Program-made: the position numbers and the translations under genes
From: Niveibacterium terrae
Lineage (GTDB): Bacteria > Pseudomonadota > Gammaproteobacteria > Burkholderiales > Rhodocyclaceae
Length of the DNA: 64,000 bases
NCBI RefSeq assembly: GCF_048213115.1
Contig: NZ_CP172404.1
Location: 3,348,001 to 3,412,000, forward strand
Direction of reading: 5' to 3'
The notes under the pieces: generated by a model
The model's input: only the letters and a program-made list of their open reading frames with translations
Databases searched by the model: none
Told to the model about the DNA's origin: nothing
Part shown: in pieces, positions 1 to 7,711 of the stretch
Layout of the letters: each line of letters starts with the position of its first letter
How positions within the stretch are numbered: the first letter of the stretch is position 1

Positions 1-32
1 GGGTTGTGGTTGAAAGTGAACTTGTTCCTCAT
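1..32 (-). CDS. ftsI: Peptidoglycan transpeptidase FtsI (PBP3), N-terminal fragment
   Basis: Only the first ten codons lie in the window, reading MRNKFTFNHN from an ATG at 32. The ATG overlaps the ftsL stop codon as ATGA, so the two are translationally coupled. The identification rests on position: in the conserved division and cell-wall cluster ftsL is followed by ftsI, the septal transpeptidase. A short basic cytoplasmic start before a membrane anchor fits, but the fragment is too short to prove it. Confidence 0.6.
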   Translation of the reverse strand, partial: MRNKFTFNHN

Positions 33-304
33 CGCGCCGCCTCCGGCGCATCGAGGGCGATCACCTGCTCGCCTGCCGGCGGCTGCATCTTGAGCTGCTC
101 GCGGGCGAGCTTCTCGATCCGGACGTGGCCGGACCAGGTTCCCTGTTCGAGCTGGAACTGCCCCCACTCGACCTCGAGCGCATGCATTCTCGTCTGCTCG
201 CGTTCGAGTTCGACGAAGAGCTTGCGCGCCTGGTGCTGGGACGCGACGACGCCCAGGGCGCTGGCCAGTACGAGAACGATCAGGACCACGTTGACCCTCA
301 GCAT
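29..304 (-). CDS. ftsL: Cell division protein FtsL
   Basis: A 91-residue bitopic membrane protein. The N-terminus is one hydrophobic helix (about residues 3-21), followed by a periplasmic coiled-coil-like stretch rich in Q, E, R and L (about 22-75) containing the QHQARKLFVELEREQ segment. FtsL joins FtsB and FtsQ in the divisome and helps activate FtsWI. Size, topology and position between rsmH and ftsI all match the family; sequence conservation in FtsL is low, so synteny carries weight. It starts 4 nt after the rsmH stop and overlaps ftsI. Confidence 0.9.
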   Translation of the reverse strand: MLRVNVVLIVLVLASALGVVASQHQARKLFVELEREQTRMHALEVEWGQFQLEQGTWSGHVRIEKLAREQLKMQPPAGEQVIALDAPEAAR

Positions 305-308
305 GGCG

Positions 309-1229
309 TCAGATCTTCTCGGCGACGCGCATGATCGCGCTGCGCGAACGCGGATTGACCGCCACTTCGGCAGCGCTTGGCCTGACCGGCTTGCCCAACG
401 TCCGCATCAGCGGCGCGGGCAGCTCGCTCGCGCGCACCGGAACCCAGGCCGGCGGCTCGTCCGGATGCGCCGCATCGCGCAGCGCATGCTTGACGATGCG
501 GTCTTCCAGAGAGTGAAAGGCGATCACCGCAAGGCGACCGCCGGATCCGAGCCTGGCCATGCATTGCGGGAGGACTAGCGACAGCTCCTCGAGCTCGCGA
601 TTGACGTGAATCCGTAGAGCCTGGAAGGTGCGAGTCGCCGGGTGCTGCCCCGGCTCGCGCGTACGGACGGCCTTTTCCACGAGCGCGGCAAGTTGCCCTG
701 TGGTTGTAACAGGTTCCCCCGCCCGAGCAGCAACAAGCGCCTTTGCAATCGCATTAGCAAACCGTTCTTCACCGTATTCCCTCACCACCGTTGCGATCTC
801 TTGCGCGGACGCTCGCGCCAGCCACTCCGCCGCGGTTTCTCCGCGGCTGGAATCCATCCTCATATCGAGCGGCGCATCGAAGCGGAAACTCATTCCGCGC
901 GACGCATCGTCGAGTTGGGGCGATGACACCCCCAGATCCAGAAGCACTCCGTCGACCTGCCCAACCCCCAGCCGGTCCAGCTCTTCACTGAAGTGCGAGA
1001 ACGCCTGATGCACGAGCGTCAGGCGCGCATCCCCGAGTGCTTCGCCGGCGGCGATCGCAACCGGGTCGCGGTCGAAGGCGATCAGCCGGCCTCGGGCTCC
1101 GAGCTGACCGAGAATCCGGCGGCTGTGCCCGCCGCGACCGAAAGTGCCGTCGACGTAGACCCCATCCGGCCGGATCGCGAGCGCGGCAACGGCTTCGTTC
1201 AGCAGAACGGTGACGTGTTCGGCGCTCAC
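309..1229 (-). CDS. rsmH: 16S rRNA (cytosine(1402)-N(4))-methyltransferase RsmH
   Basis: A 306-residue SAM-dependent methyltransferase that N4-methylates C1402 of 16S rRNA in the P-site. The N-terminus HVTVLLNEAV and the SAM-binding VDGTFGRGGHS (about residues 26-36) are typical, as are LLDLGVSSPQLDD, the FQALRIHVNREL segment and the C-terminal VNPRSRSAIMRVAEK. The frame stays open upstream to 1520, but that part is a shadow of mraZ. I chose the GTG at 1229 because it overlaps the mraZ stop as GTGA and gives the normal family length. Second gene of the operon. Confidence 0.95.
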   Translation of the reverse strand: MSAEHVTVLLNEAVAALAIRPDGVYVDGTFGRGGHSRRILGQLGARGRLIAFDRDPVAIAAGEALGDARLTLVHQAFSHFSEELDRLGVGQVDGVLLDLGVSSPQLDDASRGMSFRFDAPLDMRMDSSRGETAAEWLARASAQEIATVVREYGEERFANAIAKALVAARAGEPVTTTGQLAALVEKAVRTREPGQHPATRTFQALRIHVNRELEELSLVLPQCMARLGSGGRLAVIAFHSLEDRIVKHALRDAAHPDEPPAWVPVRASELPAPLMRTLGKPVRPSAAEVAVNPRSRSAIMRVAEKI

Positions 1230-1672
1230 AGCGACATGCTTCCAATGTTTTCGGGCAGCGAGGACAGATCCACTTCGAACATCTTTTTCTTCTCGTCCTG
1301 CCAGCGGGCGTCGGACCACAGCTCGAAGTGATTGCCCTGGCCAACCAGATGGACTTCCTTGCCCAGCTCGGCGAAGTCGCGCAGCGACGGCGAGACCATG
1401 ACCCGGCCCTGGGCGTCCATGCCCTGGTCCTCGGCAAAACCAACCAGCATCCGCTTCAGCGATGCCGAGCGGGCATCGAAGCCCGACAGCGCCAGCAACT
1501 GGGCTTGAATGGGTTCCCATTCGGGTTTCGGATAGATCAGCAGACAGCGGTGCGGATGAACCGTGATCAGCAGCTGCCCATCGCAGCTCGCGGCGAGCGC
1601 GTCACGATGCCGCGCAGGGATCGACAAGCGACCCTTCGCATCGAGACTCAGCGCCACCGCGCCCTGAAACAT
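1226..1672 (-). CDS. mraZ: Transcriptional regulator MraZ
   Basis: A 148-residue protein with two SpoVT/AbrB-like halves (about residues 7-52 and 80-125). Recognisable stretches are FQGAVALSLDAKGRLSIPAR near the start and the DAQGRVMVSPSLRDFAEL repeat. MraZ forms a ring-shaped oligomer that binds direct TGGGN repeats and represses its own division-cluster promoter. The ATG at 1672 follows an AAGGGGAATGCG ribosome-binding region and matches the family N-terminus; an upstream in-frame start at 1741 would run into the operator. Six TGG repeats and a good promoter lie just upstream. The stop overlaps the rsmH GTG. Confidence 0.95.
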   Translation of the reverse strand: MFQGAVALSLDAKGRLSIPARHRDALAASCDGQLLITVHPHRCLLIYPKPEWEPIQAQLLALSGFDARSASLKRMLVGFAEDQGMDAQGRVMVSPSLRDFAELGKEVHLVGQGNHFELWSDARWQDEKKKMFEVDLSSLPENIGSMSL

Positions 1673-1708
1673 CGCATTCCCCTTGGCTGGCGGGAAAGAG
1701 GAGAGGTT

Positions 1709-1764
1709 CCCCACGCGGGGCCACCGTAATTCCACTTTCACCCATTTTTATCCACTCCGCACCA
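1709..1764 (-). promoter_or_regulatory. MraZ operator: six TGG direct repeats
   Basis: On the minus strand TGG triplets recur with their inner ends at plus positions 1711, 1721, 1732, 1742, 1752 and 1762, so the spacing is 10, 11, 10, 10 and 10 bp. Two copies are full TGGG boxes (1709-1713 and 1741-1744). MraZ is known to bind TGGGN boxes in 10-bp direct phase, usually three or so. The array runs from the -10 box into the mraZ leader, which suits autorepression. Confidence 0.8.
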
Positions 1765-1792
1765 CTTTAGGTAAAACGCCAACCGTGGTCAA
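1764..1792 (-). promoter_or_regulatory. Sigma-70 promoter of the mraZ division cluster
   Basis: Reading the minus strand, TTGACC (plus 1787-1792) and TAAAGT (plus 1764-1769) are separated by exactly 17 nt. The upstream side is AT-rich. The promoter feeds mraZ, rsmH, ftsL and ftsI, and its -10 box overlaps the first MraZ repeat. Confidence 0.75.
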
Positions 1793-1910
1793 GCGCGCGA
1801 AGAGGCATTTTTATCAAGCAACACAAGGACTTACCTCATCCGGACGCCTGGCTTTAAAGAAAAAAACCAATCAATCCAATGAGATAGAAGGGAATGCGGA
1901 GAAACCGCCT

Positions 1911-1940
1911 GAAAACATGAAACCGGCGCGAGCGCGCCGG
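1911..1940 (-). terminator. Rho-independent terminator of rnpB
   Basis: An inverted repeat CCGGCGCG/CGCGCCGG (1923-1940) is followed on the minus strand by TTTCATGTTTT. It lies about 40 nt beyond the RNase P RNA 3' end. The T tract is interrupted, so it may be modest. The 300-odd bases between mraZ and rnpB hold only this, the promoter and the operator; I see no gene there. Confidence 0.6.
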
Positions 1941-1981
1941 GAGTGGATGACCTTGTCATCGCAACCGAAAGAATCGGGAAG

Positions 1982-2473
1982 GGAAGTCCGCCGATAAGCC
2001 GGGTTCTGTCGCGCCCCCTTGCGGAGACGGGGCAGTCATTCCTCTGGTCGACGCATTGCTGCGCCGCTCTAGCAGCCTACCCGGGGGCTCTGCGGGCCGC
2101 ATCAACGCCCCCCTATTTGGCCTTGCCCCGGATGGGGTTTACCTTGCCGTCCGTGTCACCACGTCCGCGGTGAGCTCTTACCTCGCCGTTTCACCCTTAC
2201 CTGATCTCTTCCCCGGCGATCTGCTGCGCGCTCCGATCTCGCGCCTGCGATGCTCACCGTATTCACATACGGCTGCGCTTCTCGGCGCGACCTCGGGTCG
2301 CTCGCAACGATCGCCGCGGCATGAGCCATCGGCGGTCTCTTCTCTGTTGCACTTTCCGTCGCCTTGGGCCTTTCGGCTTATAGCGCCCGGCCGTTAGCCG
2401 GCATCCTGCCCTGCGGGGCCCGGACTTTCCTCGATGCCCTAAACCGGGCACCGCGACTGCCTGGCGGACTTCC
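1982..2473 (-). ncRNA. rnpB: RNase P RNA (M1 RNA), bacterial type A, with enlarged P12
   Basis: The catalytic RNA of RNase P, which matures tRNA 5' ends. Diagnostic minus-strand blocks are GAGGAAAGTCCGGGC near the 5' end, ACAGAGAAGAGACCGCCGATGG, GGTAAGGGTGAAACGG, the GCAAGGCCAAATAGG block, GGGTAGGCTGCT and the 3' signature ACAGAACCCGGCTTATCGG. The ends pair as P1 (GGAAGTCCGCC with GGCGGACTTCC), which sets the boundaries. At about 490 nt it is some 115 nt longer than the 377-nt E. coli RNA. The excess lies in P12 (plus 2215-2315), which is closed by GGCGATC/GATCGCC and contains at least two internal hairpins. Confidence 0.97.
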
Positions 2474-2480
2474 AGCGGCA

Positions 2481-2486
2481 ATTCTA
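2481..2486 (-). promoter_or_regulatory. -10 element of rnpB (TAGAAT)
   Basis: TAGAAT on the minus strand sits about 7 nt before the predicted rnpB 5' end, the right distance for a -10 box. No TTGACA-like -35 is seen 16-18 nt upstream. The same CGGTAGAAT context occurs before pyrF. Confidence 0.55.
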
Positions 2487-2564
2487 CCGGTCATTGCCCT
2501 TTCGCGCCCGCACATTTCGCGCCCCCCGAGTTCCCCGGAGGAAAAACCCCGGAGCTGCGGGCGC

Positions 2565-3485
2565 TCAGCCCGCCTTCTTCGGCACGATCGCCATCGCACC
2601 GGTGATCATGCTCGCCAGATCCGCCATGTTCGACGGCACGACGACCGTGTTGCCCTGCTTGGCGATGTTCGCAAAGGCCGCGACGTACTGCTCGGCCACC
2701 TTCAGAGCGATCGCCCGCTCTCCGCCCTGGGCTTCGATTGCCTGCGCGATCATCTGGATCGACTCGGCGTTCGCACGCGCGACCAGCAGGATGGACTGGG
2801 CCTCGCCCTGGGCACGGTTGACCGCCGCGGCCTTCTGTCCTTCGGACTGGGCAATCGCCGCCGCCCGCTCACCTTCGGCGACGTTGATCGCCTGGGCTTT
2901 CTCGCCTTCGGACTTCGCGATCAGCGCGCGCTTCTCGCGCTCGGCGGTGATCTGCTTCTCCATCGCCTTCAGCACCGACTCGGGCGGAACGATGTCCTTG
3001 ATCTCGTAGCGGAGCACCTTGACACCCCAGCCCGGAGAGGCTTCGTCGAGCGCAGCGACGACCGACTGGTTGATCGCTGAGCGCTCTTCGAGCAGCTTGT
3101 CGAGATCGCGCTTGCCGGCTTCCGAGCGCAGCGTCGTCTTCGCGAGCTGCTCGATCGCGGTCTCGAAGTTCGAAGTGCCGTAGGACGCGAGCCGAGCGTC
3201 GGTGATCTGGTAGTAGAGGATGCCGTCGATCTGCACCTGGGAATTGTCGCGGGTGATGCAGACCTGGGGATCGACGTCGTAAGGCACCTCCTTCAGGCTC
3301 AGCCGGTAGGCGATCCGGTCGACGAAGGGCACGAGCCCGTGCAGACCGGCTTCGAGCGTCTCGTTGTAACGCCCGAGGCGCTCGACGACGTAAGCGCTCT
3401 GCTGGGGCACGACAACCAGGGCCTTGGCGGCGAAGACGATCGCCAGAAAGAGTACGAAGATCAGAAAATAGGAAGCTAGCGACAT
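2565..3485 (-). CDS. SPFH/stomatin-family membrane protein (QmcA-like)
   Basis: A 306-residue protein with an N-terminal membrane helix (about 3-24), an SPFH/Band 7 domain (about 25-185, including VVVPQQSAYVVERLGRYNET and LRYEIKDIVPPESVLKAM), then a long charged Ala/Glu coiled coil. It fits the QmcA/HflK-like stomatin group that forms oligomeric scaffolds in the inner membrane and affects protease activity. It overlaps the upstream nfeD gene by one base (TGATG), the classic stomatin-NfeD operon pair. The frame is open far upstream, but that part opposes other genes; the ATG at 3485 gives the expected N-terminus. Confidence 0.92.
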   Translation of the reverse strand: MSLASYFLIFVLFLAIVFAAKALVVVPQQSAYVVERLGRYNETLEAGLHGLVPFVDRIAYRLSLKEVPYDVDPQVCITRDNSQVQIDGILYYQITDARLASYGTSNFETAIEQLAKTTLRSEAGKRDLDKLLEERSAINQSVVAALDEASPGWGVKVLRYEIKDIVPPESVLKAMEKQITAEREKRALIAKSEGEKAQAINVAEGERAAAIAQSEGQKAAAVNRAQGEAQSILLVARANAESIQMIAQAIEAQGGERAIALKVAEQYVAAFANIAKQGNTVVVPSNMADLASMITGAMAIVPKKAG

Positions 3486-3910
3486 CAAGACTCTCCTTGG
3501 GAAAGTTCCAGCAGAAGGCAATTGGCTTCGCGTCCGCAGACCCGGGCGCTTGCGCCGGGCGCGGCGAACTCGGCGCCACGAACGATACGAGCATCCCACT
3601 GGGTGCCCCGGAATTCGACCCGCCAGCGCGCATTCGCGAGCGGGGTGAGAAGTCTCGCTTCGCCGCCGATATCGGGATCCGCCATCACCGGACGGCGGGT
3701 CACGCGAACCCGGTGCGCGAGCAGCGAACCGGCGAGCACGGTCAGCGCGGCAAGAGAGGCCGCAGCGGGCAAGGATCCGCTCAGCCACTGCAGCAGCGCT
3801 CCGACCGCGAGCCCGGCCGACCAGGCCAGCAGATAGACGGTTCCGAGCATCATCTCGATGCCCAGCACGACGATGGCCGCGACGGCCCAGATGAAGCTGG
3901 TTGAATCCAT
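3485..3910 (-). CDS. NfeD family membrane protein (YbbK-like)
   Basis: A 141-residue protein with two or three hydrophobic segments (about 5-28, 30-46 and 48-64) and a C-terminal OB-fold-like beta domain (about 75-138) containing GGEARLLTPL and RVEFRGTQWDAR. Short NfeD proteins are the usual partners of SPFH proteins and are thought to act with them in membrane quality control. It is transcribed with the SPFH gene and overlaps it by one base. It is divergent from the HD-GYP gene, with about 105 bp between starts. Confidence 0.9.
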   Translation of the reverse strand: MDSTSFIWAVAAIVVLGIEMMLGTVYLLAWSAGLAVGALLQWLSGSLPAAASLAALTVLAGSLLAHRVRVTRRPVMADPDIGGEARLLTPLANARWRVEFRGTQWDARIVRGAEFAAPGASARVCGREANCLLLELSQGES

Positions 3911-4014
3911 GCTCAGGCTCCGGTTCGATCCTCAATGGATTATCACACGTCACAAGGCAGCAGGGAGCCGTCGCGACACAGGGTGCGGCAAAGCGACAAA
4001 GCACGGATAATGGG

Positions 4015-5268
4015 ATGTCGTCATCCGAAGCCTCAGCGATGTCCTCGATCAAAAAAGTCTCCAGCGCGCAGCTCAAGGTCGGCATGTATCTGCACGATCT
4101 GGACTGCGGCTGGATGGATCACCCTTTCCTGCGCAGCAGTTTCGCAATCACCGACGAGGAGCAGATCGAGAAGATCCGCCAGGCCGGAATTCACGAAGCC
4201 TATATCGACACCTCGCGCGGCCTCGACGTCTCCGACGCACCGACCGCCGAGGAAGTCCGCGCCGGGCTCGAACAGGAAATGCAGCAGCTGGCATCCGCGA
4301 CGCCGCCGCCCCCCGAGCGCATCGACGTCGCCGCCGAACTCGGGCGCGCGCGACAGATCAAGGATCAGGCTTCCGGTCTCGTCCGCTCGGTCATGAAGGA
4401 TGTGCGCCTGGGCAAGGTCGTCGAGCTCGAGCAGGTCGAACCGATGGTGCAGACGATCACCGAATCGGTGCTGCGCAATGGCGGCGCACTGCTGACGCTG
4501 CTCAGGATCAAGAACAAGGACGACTACACCTTCCTGCACTCGGTCAGCGTCGGCACGCTGCTGATCGCGTTCTGCCGCGCGGTCGGTCTCGACGCGACGA
4601 CGACGCACCAGGCGGGTCTCGGCGGCCTGCTCCACGACACAGGCAAGGCTCTGGTTCCCGATGCAGTGCTGAACAAGCCGGGGCGGCTGACCGAAGAGGA
4701 ATTCGAGATCATCAAGCGCCACCCCGGAGATGGCTGGAAGATATTGACCCAGACGCCGGGCATTGGCCCCATCCCGCTGGACATCACCCGCCACCATCAC
4801 GAACGGATGGACGGCAGCGGCTACCCGGACAAGCTGCCCGGAGCTGAAATCTCGACTCTGGCCAAAATGGCCGCGATCGTCGACGTCTATGACGCGATCA
4901 CCGCCGACCGCTGCTACCACAAGGGGATGGCGGCCACCGATGCGCTGCGCAAACTCTTCGAATGGAGCAAGTTCCACTTCGATCCGGCGCTGGTCCAGTC
5001 CTTCATGCGCTGCGTCGGCATCTATCCGGTCGGCACCTTGGTCAGGATGGAATCGGGCAAGCTCGGCGTCGTCATCGAGCAGGATCCGGACAACCTGCTG
5101 ACGCCGACCGTCAAGATCTTCTTCTCGCTGAAGTCCAATGGCTACGTCGAACCCTATCTGCTCAATCTCGCCCGCCCCCTCGGTCACGGCGGCGGCGACC
5201 GGATCGTCACCCACGAGGATCCGGCCAAGCTGAAGATCGATCCGCTGCGCTTTCTCGCGACGGCCTGA
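4015..5268 (+). CDS. HD-GYP domain protein with N-terminal DUF3391 (probable c-di-GMP phosphodiesterase)
   Basis: The N-terminal about 110 residues match DUF3391 (KVGMYLHDLDCGWMDHPF). The C-terminal half is an HD-GYP phosphodiesterase: HD at residues 207-208 (HDTGKA), HHHERMDGSGYP at 260-271 with the GYP signature intact, then IVDVYDAITADR. These residues bind the metal centre that hydrolyses c-di-GMP. The full motif set suggests it is active. No membrane segment is seen, so it is cytoplasmic. Start uncertain: ATG at 4015 or 4039; neither has a strong ribosome-binding site, and family members often start near the latter. Confidence 0.92.
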   Translation: MSSSEASAMSSIKKVSSAQLKVGMYLHDLDCGWMDHPFLRSSFAITDEEQIEKIRQAGIHEAYIDTSRGLDVSDAPTAEEVRAGLEQEMQQLASATPPPPERIDVAAELGRARQIKDQASGLVRSVMKDVRLGKVVELEQVEPMVQTITESVLRNGGALLTLLRIKNKDDYTFLHSVSVGTLLIAFCRAVGLDATTTHQAGLGGLLHDTGKALVPDAVLNKPGRLTEEEFEIIKRHPGDGWKILTQTPGIGPIPLDITRHHHERMDGSGYPDKLPGAEISTLAKMAAIVDVYDAITADRCYHKGMAATDALRKLFEWSKFHFDPALVQSFMRCVGIYPVGTLVRMESGKLGVVIEQDPDNLLTPTVKIFFSLKSNGYVEPYLLNLARPLGHGGGDRIVTHEDPAKLKIDPLRFLATA

Positions 5269-5305
5269 AAACGCAAGGAAGGCTCGCACTGTCGCTGATC
5301 TGCTT

Positions 5306-5326
5306 CTAGAATCCGTCCCTTCGCAG
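5306..5326 (+). promoter_or_regulatory. Conserved promoter/leader element upstream of first glpX
   Basis: The block CTAGAATCCGTCCCTTCGCAG recurs with one mismatch upstream of the second glpX (6530-6550). TAGAAT (5307-5312) is a plausible -10 box. The shared block is 41 nt from this start codon, against 54 nt in the second copy, and both leaders then diverge. Confidence 0.5.
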
Positions 5327-5366
5327 ATTTCGACCGGGTGTTTCCGGTCCCGACAGGATTATTGCA

Positions 5367-6374
5367 ATGAGACGTGAACTGGCGATCGAGTTTTCCCGAG
5401 TCACCGAAGCGGCCGCTCTGGCCGGCTACAAGTGGCTGGGCCGCGGCGACAAGAACAAGGCCGATGGCGCCGCGGTCGAAGCGATGCGCTTCGTGCTGAA
5501 CCAGATAGACATCGACGGCGAGATCGTCATCGGCGAAGGCGAGATCGACGAAGCGCCAATGCTCTACATCGGCGAGAAGGTCGGTCGCGGCGGAGACGCC
5601 GTCGATATCGCGGTCGATCCGATCGACGGCACGCGGATGACCGCGCTGGGCCAGAACAACGCGGTCGCGGTGCTGGCCGCCGGCACCAAGGGCAGCTTCA
5701 TGCGCGCGCCCGACATGTACATGGAAAAGCTGATCGTCGGCAATGGCGCCAAGGGAGCCATCCACCTCGACCGTCCGCTCGAAGAGAACATCCGTTCGGT
5801 CGCCGCCGCGTTGGGGAAACCGATCGACCGTCTGACCGTCGTCACCCTCGCCAAGCCACGCCACGAAGCGGCGATTCGCGCGATGCAGGACATGGGCGTG
5901 CGCGTCTTCGCGATCCCCGACGGCGACGTCGCCGCCTCGGTCCTGACCTGCATGCCGGACACCGAAATCGACATGCTCTACTGCATCGGCGGCGCGCCTG
6001 AAGGCGTCGTCTCCGCCGCGGTCGCCCGGGCGATGGACGGCGACATGCAGGGCCGGCTGATCCCGCGCGACAAGGCCAAGGGCGACACGGCCGAGAACCG
6101 CGAGCTGGCCAAGAACGAGTGCGAGCGCTGCGCAAAGATGGGCATCGCCGTCGACACGGTGCTGACCCTCGACGAGATGGCCCGCACCGACAACGTGATC
6201 ATCTCGGTGACCGGCATCACGAAGGGCGACCTGCTCGAAGCGATCACCAGCGACGGCCGCCTCGCGACGACCGAAACTCTGCTGATCCGCGGCAAGTCGC
6301 GGACCATCCGGCGCATTCACTCGACCCACTACCTTGCCCGCAAGGACAAGGAAATCCAGGATTTGATCCTCTGA
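5367..6374 (+). CDS. glpX: Class II fructose-1,6-bisphosphatase GlpX (copy 1)
   Basis: A 335-residue enzyme that dephosphorylates fructose 1,6-bisphosphate, a gluconeogenic step; in autotrophs the class can also act on sedoheptulose 1,7-bisphosphate. Metal- and substrate-binding motifs are GEGEIDEAP (residues 56-64) and DPIDGT (84-89), with GGAPEGVVSAA later. Length matches E. coli GlpX. It is about 83 percent identical to copy 2, which begins 229 nt downstream, and the first 41 residues are identical. A strong terminator follows directly, so the two are separate transcripts. Confidence 0.95.
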   Translation: MRRELAIEFSRVTEAAALAGYKWLGRGDKNKADGAAVEAMRFVLNQIDIDGEIVIGEGEIDEAPMLYIGEKVGRGGDAVDIAVDPIDGTRMTALGQNNAVAVLAAGTKGSFMRAPDMYMEKLIVGNGAKGAIHLDRPLEENIRSVAAALGKPIDRLTVVTLAKPRHEAAIRAMQDMGVRVFAIPDGDVAASVLTCMPDTEIDMLYCIGGAPEGVVSAAVARAMDGDMQGRLIPRDKAKGDTAENRELAKNECERCAKMGIAVDTVLTLDEMARTDNVIISVTGITKGDLLEAITSDGRLATTETLLIRGKSRTIRRIHSTHYLARKDKEIQDLIL

Positions 6375-6382
6375 TCGCAACG

Positions 6383-6406
6383 AAGGCGGCGCAAGCCGCC
6401 TTTTTT
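6383..6406 (+). terminator. Rho-independent terminator after glpX copy 1
   Basis: AAGGCGGC-GCAA-GCCGCC followed by TTTTTT: an 8-bp GC-rich stem, tetraloop and clean T run 9 nt after the stop codon. Confidence 0.92.
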
Positions 6407-6529
6407 ATGGATCAGCCCCCTCCTCTGCGTAGCAAAAAACGTACACACGGATTTCAGAACCAGATCTGATAAGGGTTTACGAGAAGCCAAAAAAACAACA
6501 CCCGGACTCGCGTCGCCCCTCCCCCCTCC

Positions 6530-6550
6530 CTAGAATCCGCCCCTTCGCAG
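6530..6550 (+). promoter_or_regulatory. Conserved promoter/leader element upstream of second glpX
   Basis: The block CTAGAATCCGCCCCTTCGCAG matches the element at 5306-5326 in 20 of 21 positions, with TAGAAT as likely -10. A pyrimidine-rich tract precedes it; no -35 consensus is seen. A ribosome-binding GGGGGGAAG lies before the ATG at 6604. Confidence 0.5.
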
Positions 6551-6603
6551 TCTTTGGCCGAGCGCATTCCGCGTTCAGGTCACAACAGGGGGGAAGTACT
6601 GTA

Positions 6604-7611
6604 ATGAGACGTGAACTGGCAATCGAGTTTTCCCGGGTCACCGAAGCCGCCGCACTGGCCGGCTACAAGTGGCTGGGGCGGGGAGACAAGAACAAGGCCG
6701 ATGGCGCCGCGGTTGAAGCGATGCGCTACGTGCTGAACCAGACCGAGATCGACGGCGAAATCGTCATTGGGGAAGGCGAGATCGACGAAGCACCGATGCT
6801 CTACATTGGCGAGCACGTTGGCCGCGGGGGAGACGCGGTCGACATCGCAGTGGATCCTATCGATGGAACGCGAATGGCGGCAATGGGGCAGAACAATGCG
6901 GTAGCGGTTCTGGCCGTCGGCGACAAGGGCAGCTTCATGCGCGCGCCCGACATGTACATGGAAAAGCTGATCGTCGGCAACGGCGCGAAAGGCGCTATCC
7001 ATCTGGACTGGCCGATCGCCGACAACGTCCGCTCGGTCGCCGCGGCGCTGGGGAAACCGCTTGATCAGCTGACCGTCGTGACTCTGGCGAGACCTCGCCA
7101 CGAGACCGCGATCCGGACGATGCAGCAGATGGGCGTCAGGGTCTATGCGATTCCCGACGGAGATGTTGCCGCCTCGGTGCAGACCTGCATGCCCGAATCC
7201 GAAATCGACATGCTCTACTGCATCGGCGGTGCGCCCGAAGGCGTGATCTCGGCCGCGGTCGCCCGTGCGATGGACGGCGACATGCAGGGCCGGCTGATCC
7301 CGCGCGATCTGACCCAGGGCTGCACTCCGGAAAACCATGCGATCGCCGAGCGCGAGATCGCGCGCTGCTGGAAGATGGGGATCGCCGTCAACTCGGTGCT
7401 GACCCTGGACCAGATGGCGCTGACCGACAATGTGATCGTCTCCGTGACGGGGATCACCAAGGGCGATCTGACCGGCGCGATCACCCGCAAGGGCGACCTG
7501 GCGACGACAGAAACGCTGCTGATCCGCGGCAAGACGAGAACGGTCCGCCGCATCATCTCGACGCACTACCTCTCCCGCAAGGACGAGCTTATCCGTAAGC
7601 TGGTACTCTGA
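6604..7611 (+). CDS. glpX: Class II fructose-1,6-bisphosphatase GlpX (copy 2)
   Basis: A 335-residue paralogue of the upstream GlpX with the same GEGEIDEAP and DPIDGT motifs, so the active site looks intact. I count roughly 56 substitutions, concentrated at residues 235-260 (after RLIPRD) and at the extreme C-terminus, away from the catalytic motifs. The tandem arrangement and shared promoter block point to a local duplication that was kept. The two may differ in regulation or in bisphosphate preference; the sequence alone cannot say. Confidence 0.95.
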   Translation: MRRELAIEFSRVTEAAALAGYKWLGRGDKNKADGAAVEAMRYVLNQTEIDGEIVIGEGEIDEAPMLYIGEHVGRGGDAVDIAVDPIDGTRMAAMGQNNAVAVLAVGDKGSFMRAPDMYMEKLIVGNGAKGAIHLDWPIADNVRSVAAALGKPLDQLTVVTLARPRHETAIRTMQQMGVRVYAIPDGDVAASVQTCMPESEIDMLYCIGGAPEGVISAAVARAMDGDMQGRLIPRDLTQGCTPENHAIAEREIARCWKMGIAVNSVLTLDQMALTDNVIVSVTGITKGDLTGAITRKGDLATTETLLIRGKTRTVRRIISTHYLSRKDELIRKLVL

Positions 7612-7670
7612 CGACATAGCGCGAATCGAAGGCCTGAACCGACAAGGGCGGCTCAGATCGCCCAAACCAG

Positions 7671-7694
7671 AAAAAGCGACTCAGGTCGCTTTTT
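7671..7694 (+). terminator. Rho-independent terminator after glpX copy 2
   Basis: AAAAAGCGAC-TCAG-GTCGCTTTTT: a 10-bp stem with flanking A and T runs, so it can work in both directions. It lies between glpX and the next start codon at 7712. Confidence 0.88.
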
Positions 7695-7711
7695 CCTTAT
7701 CGAGGCCCGTC

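Noticed and set aside
1990..2490. Several open frames on both strands across rnpB
   Set aside because: The region is fully explained by RNase P RNA with its conserved blocks and P1 pairing.
2510..2562. CTCCGGGG repeated twice between rnpB and the SPFH gene, considered as a terminator
   Set aside because: The copies are direct, not inverted, so they do not form a stem with a T run.
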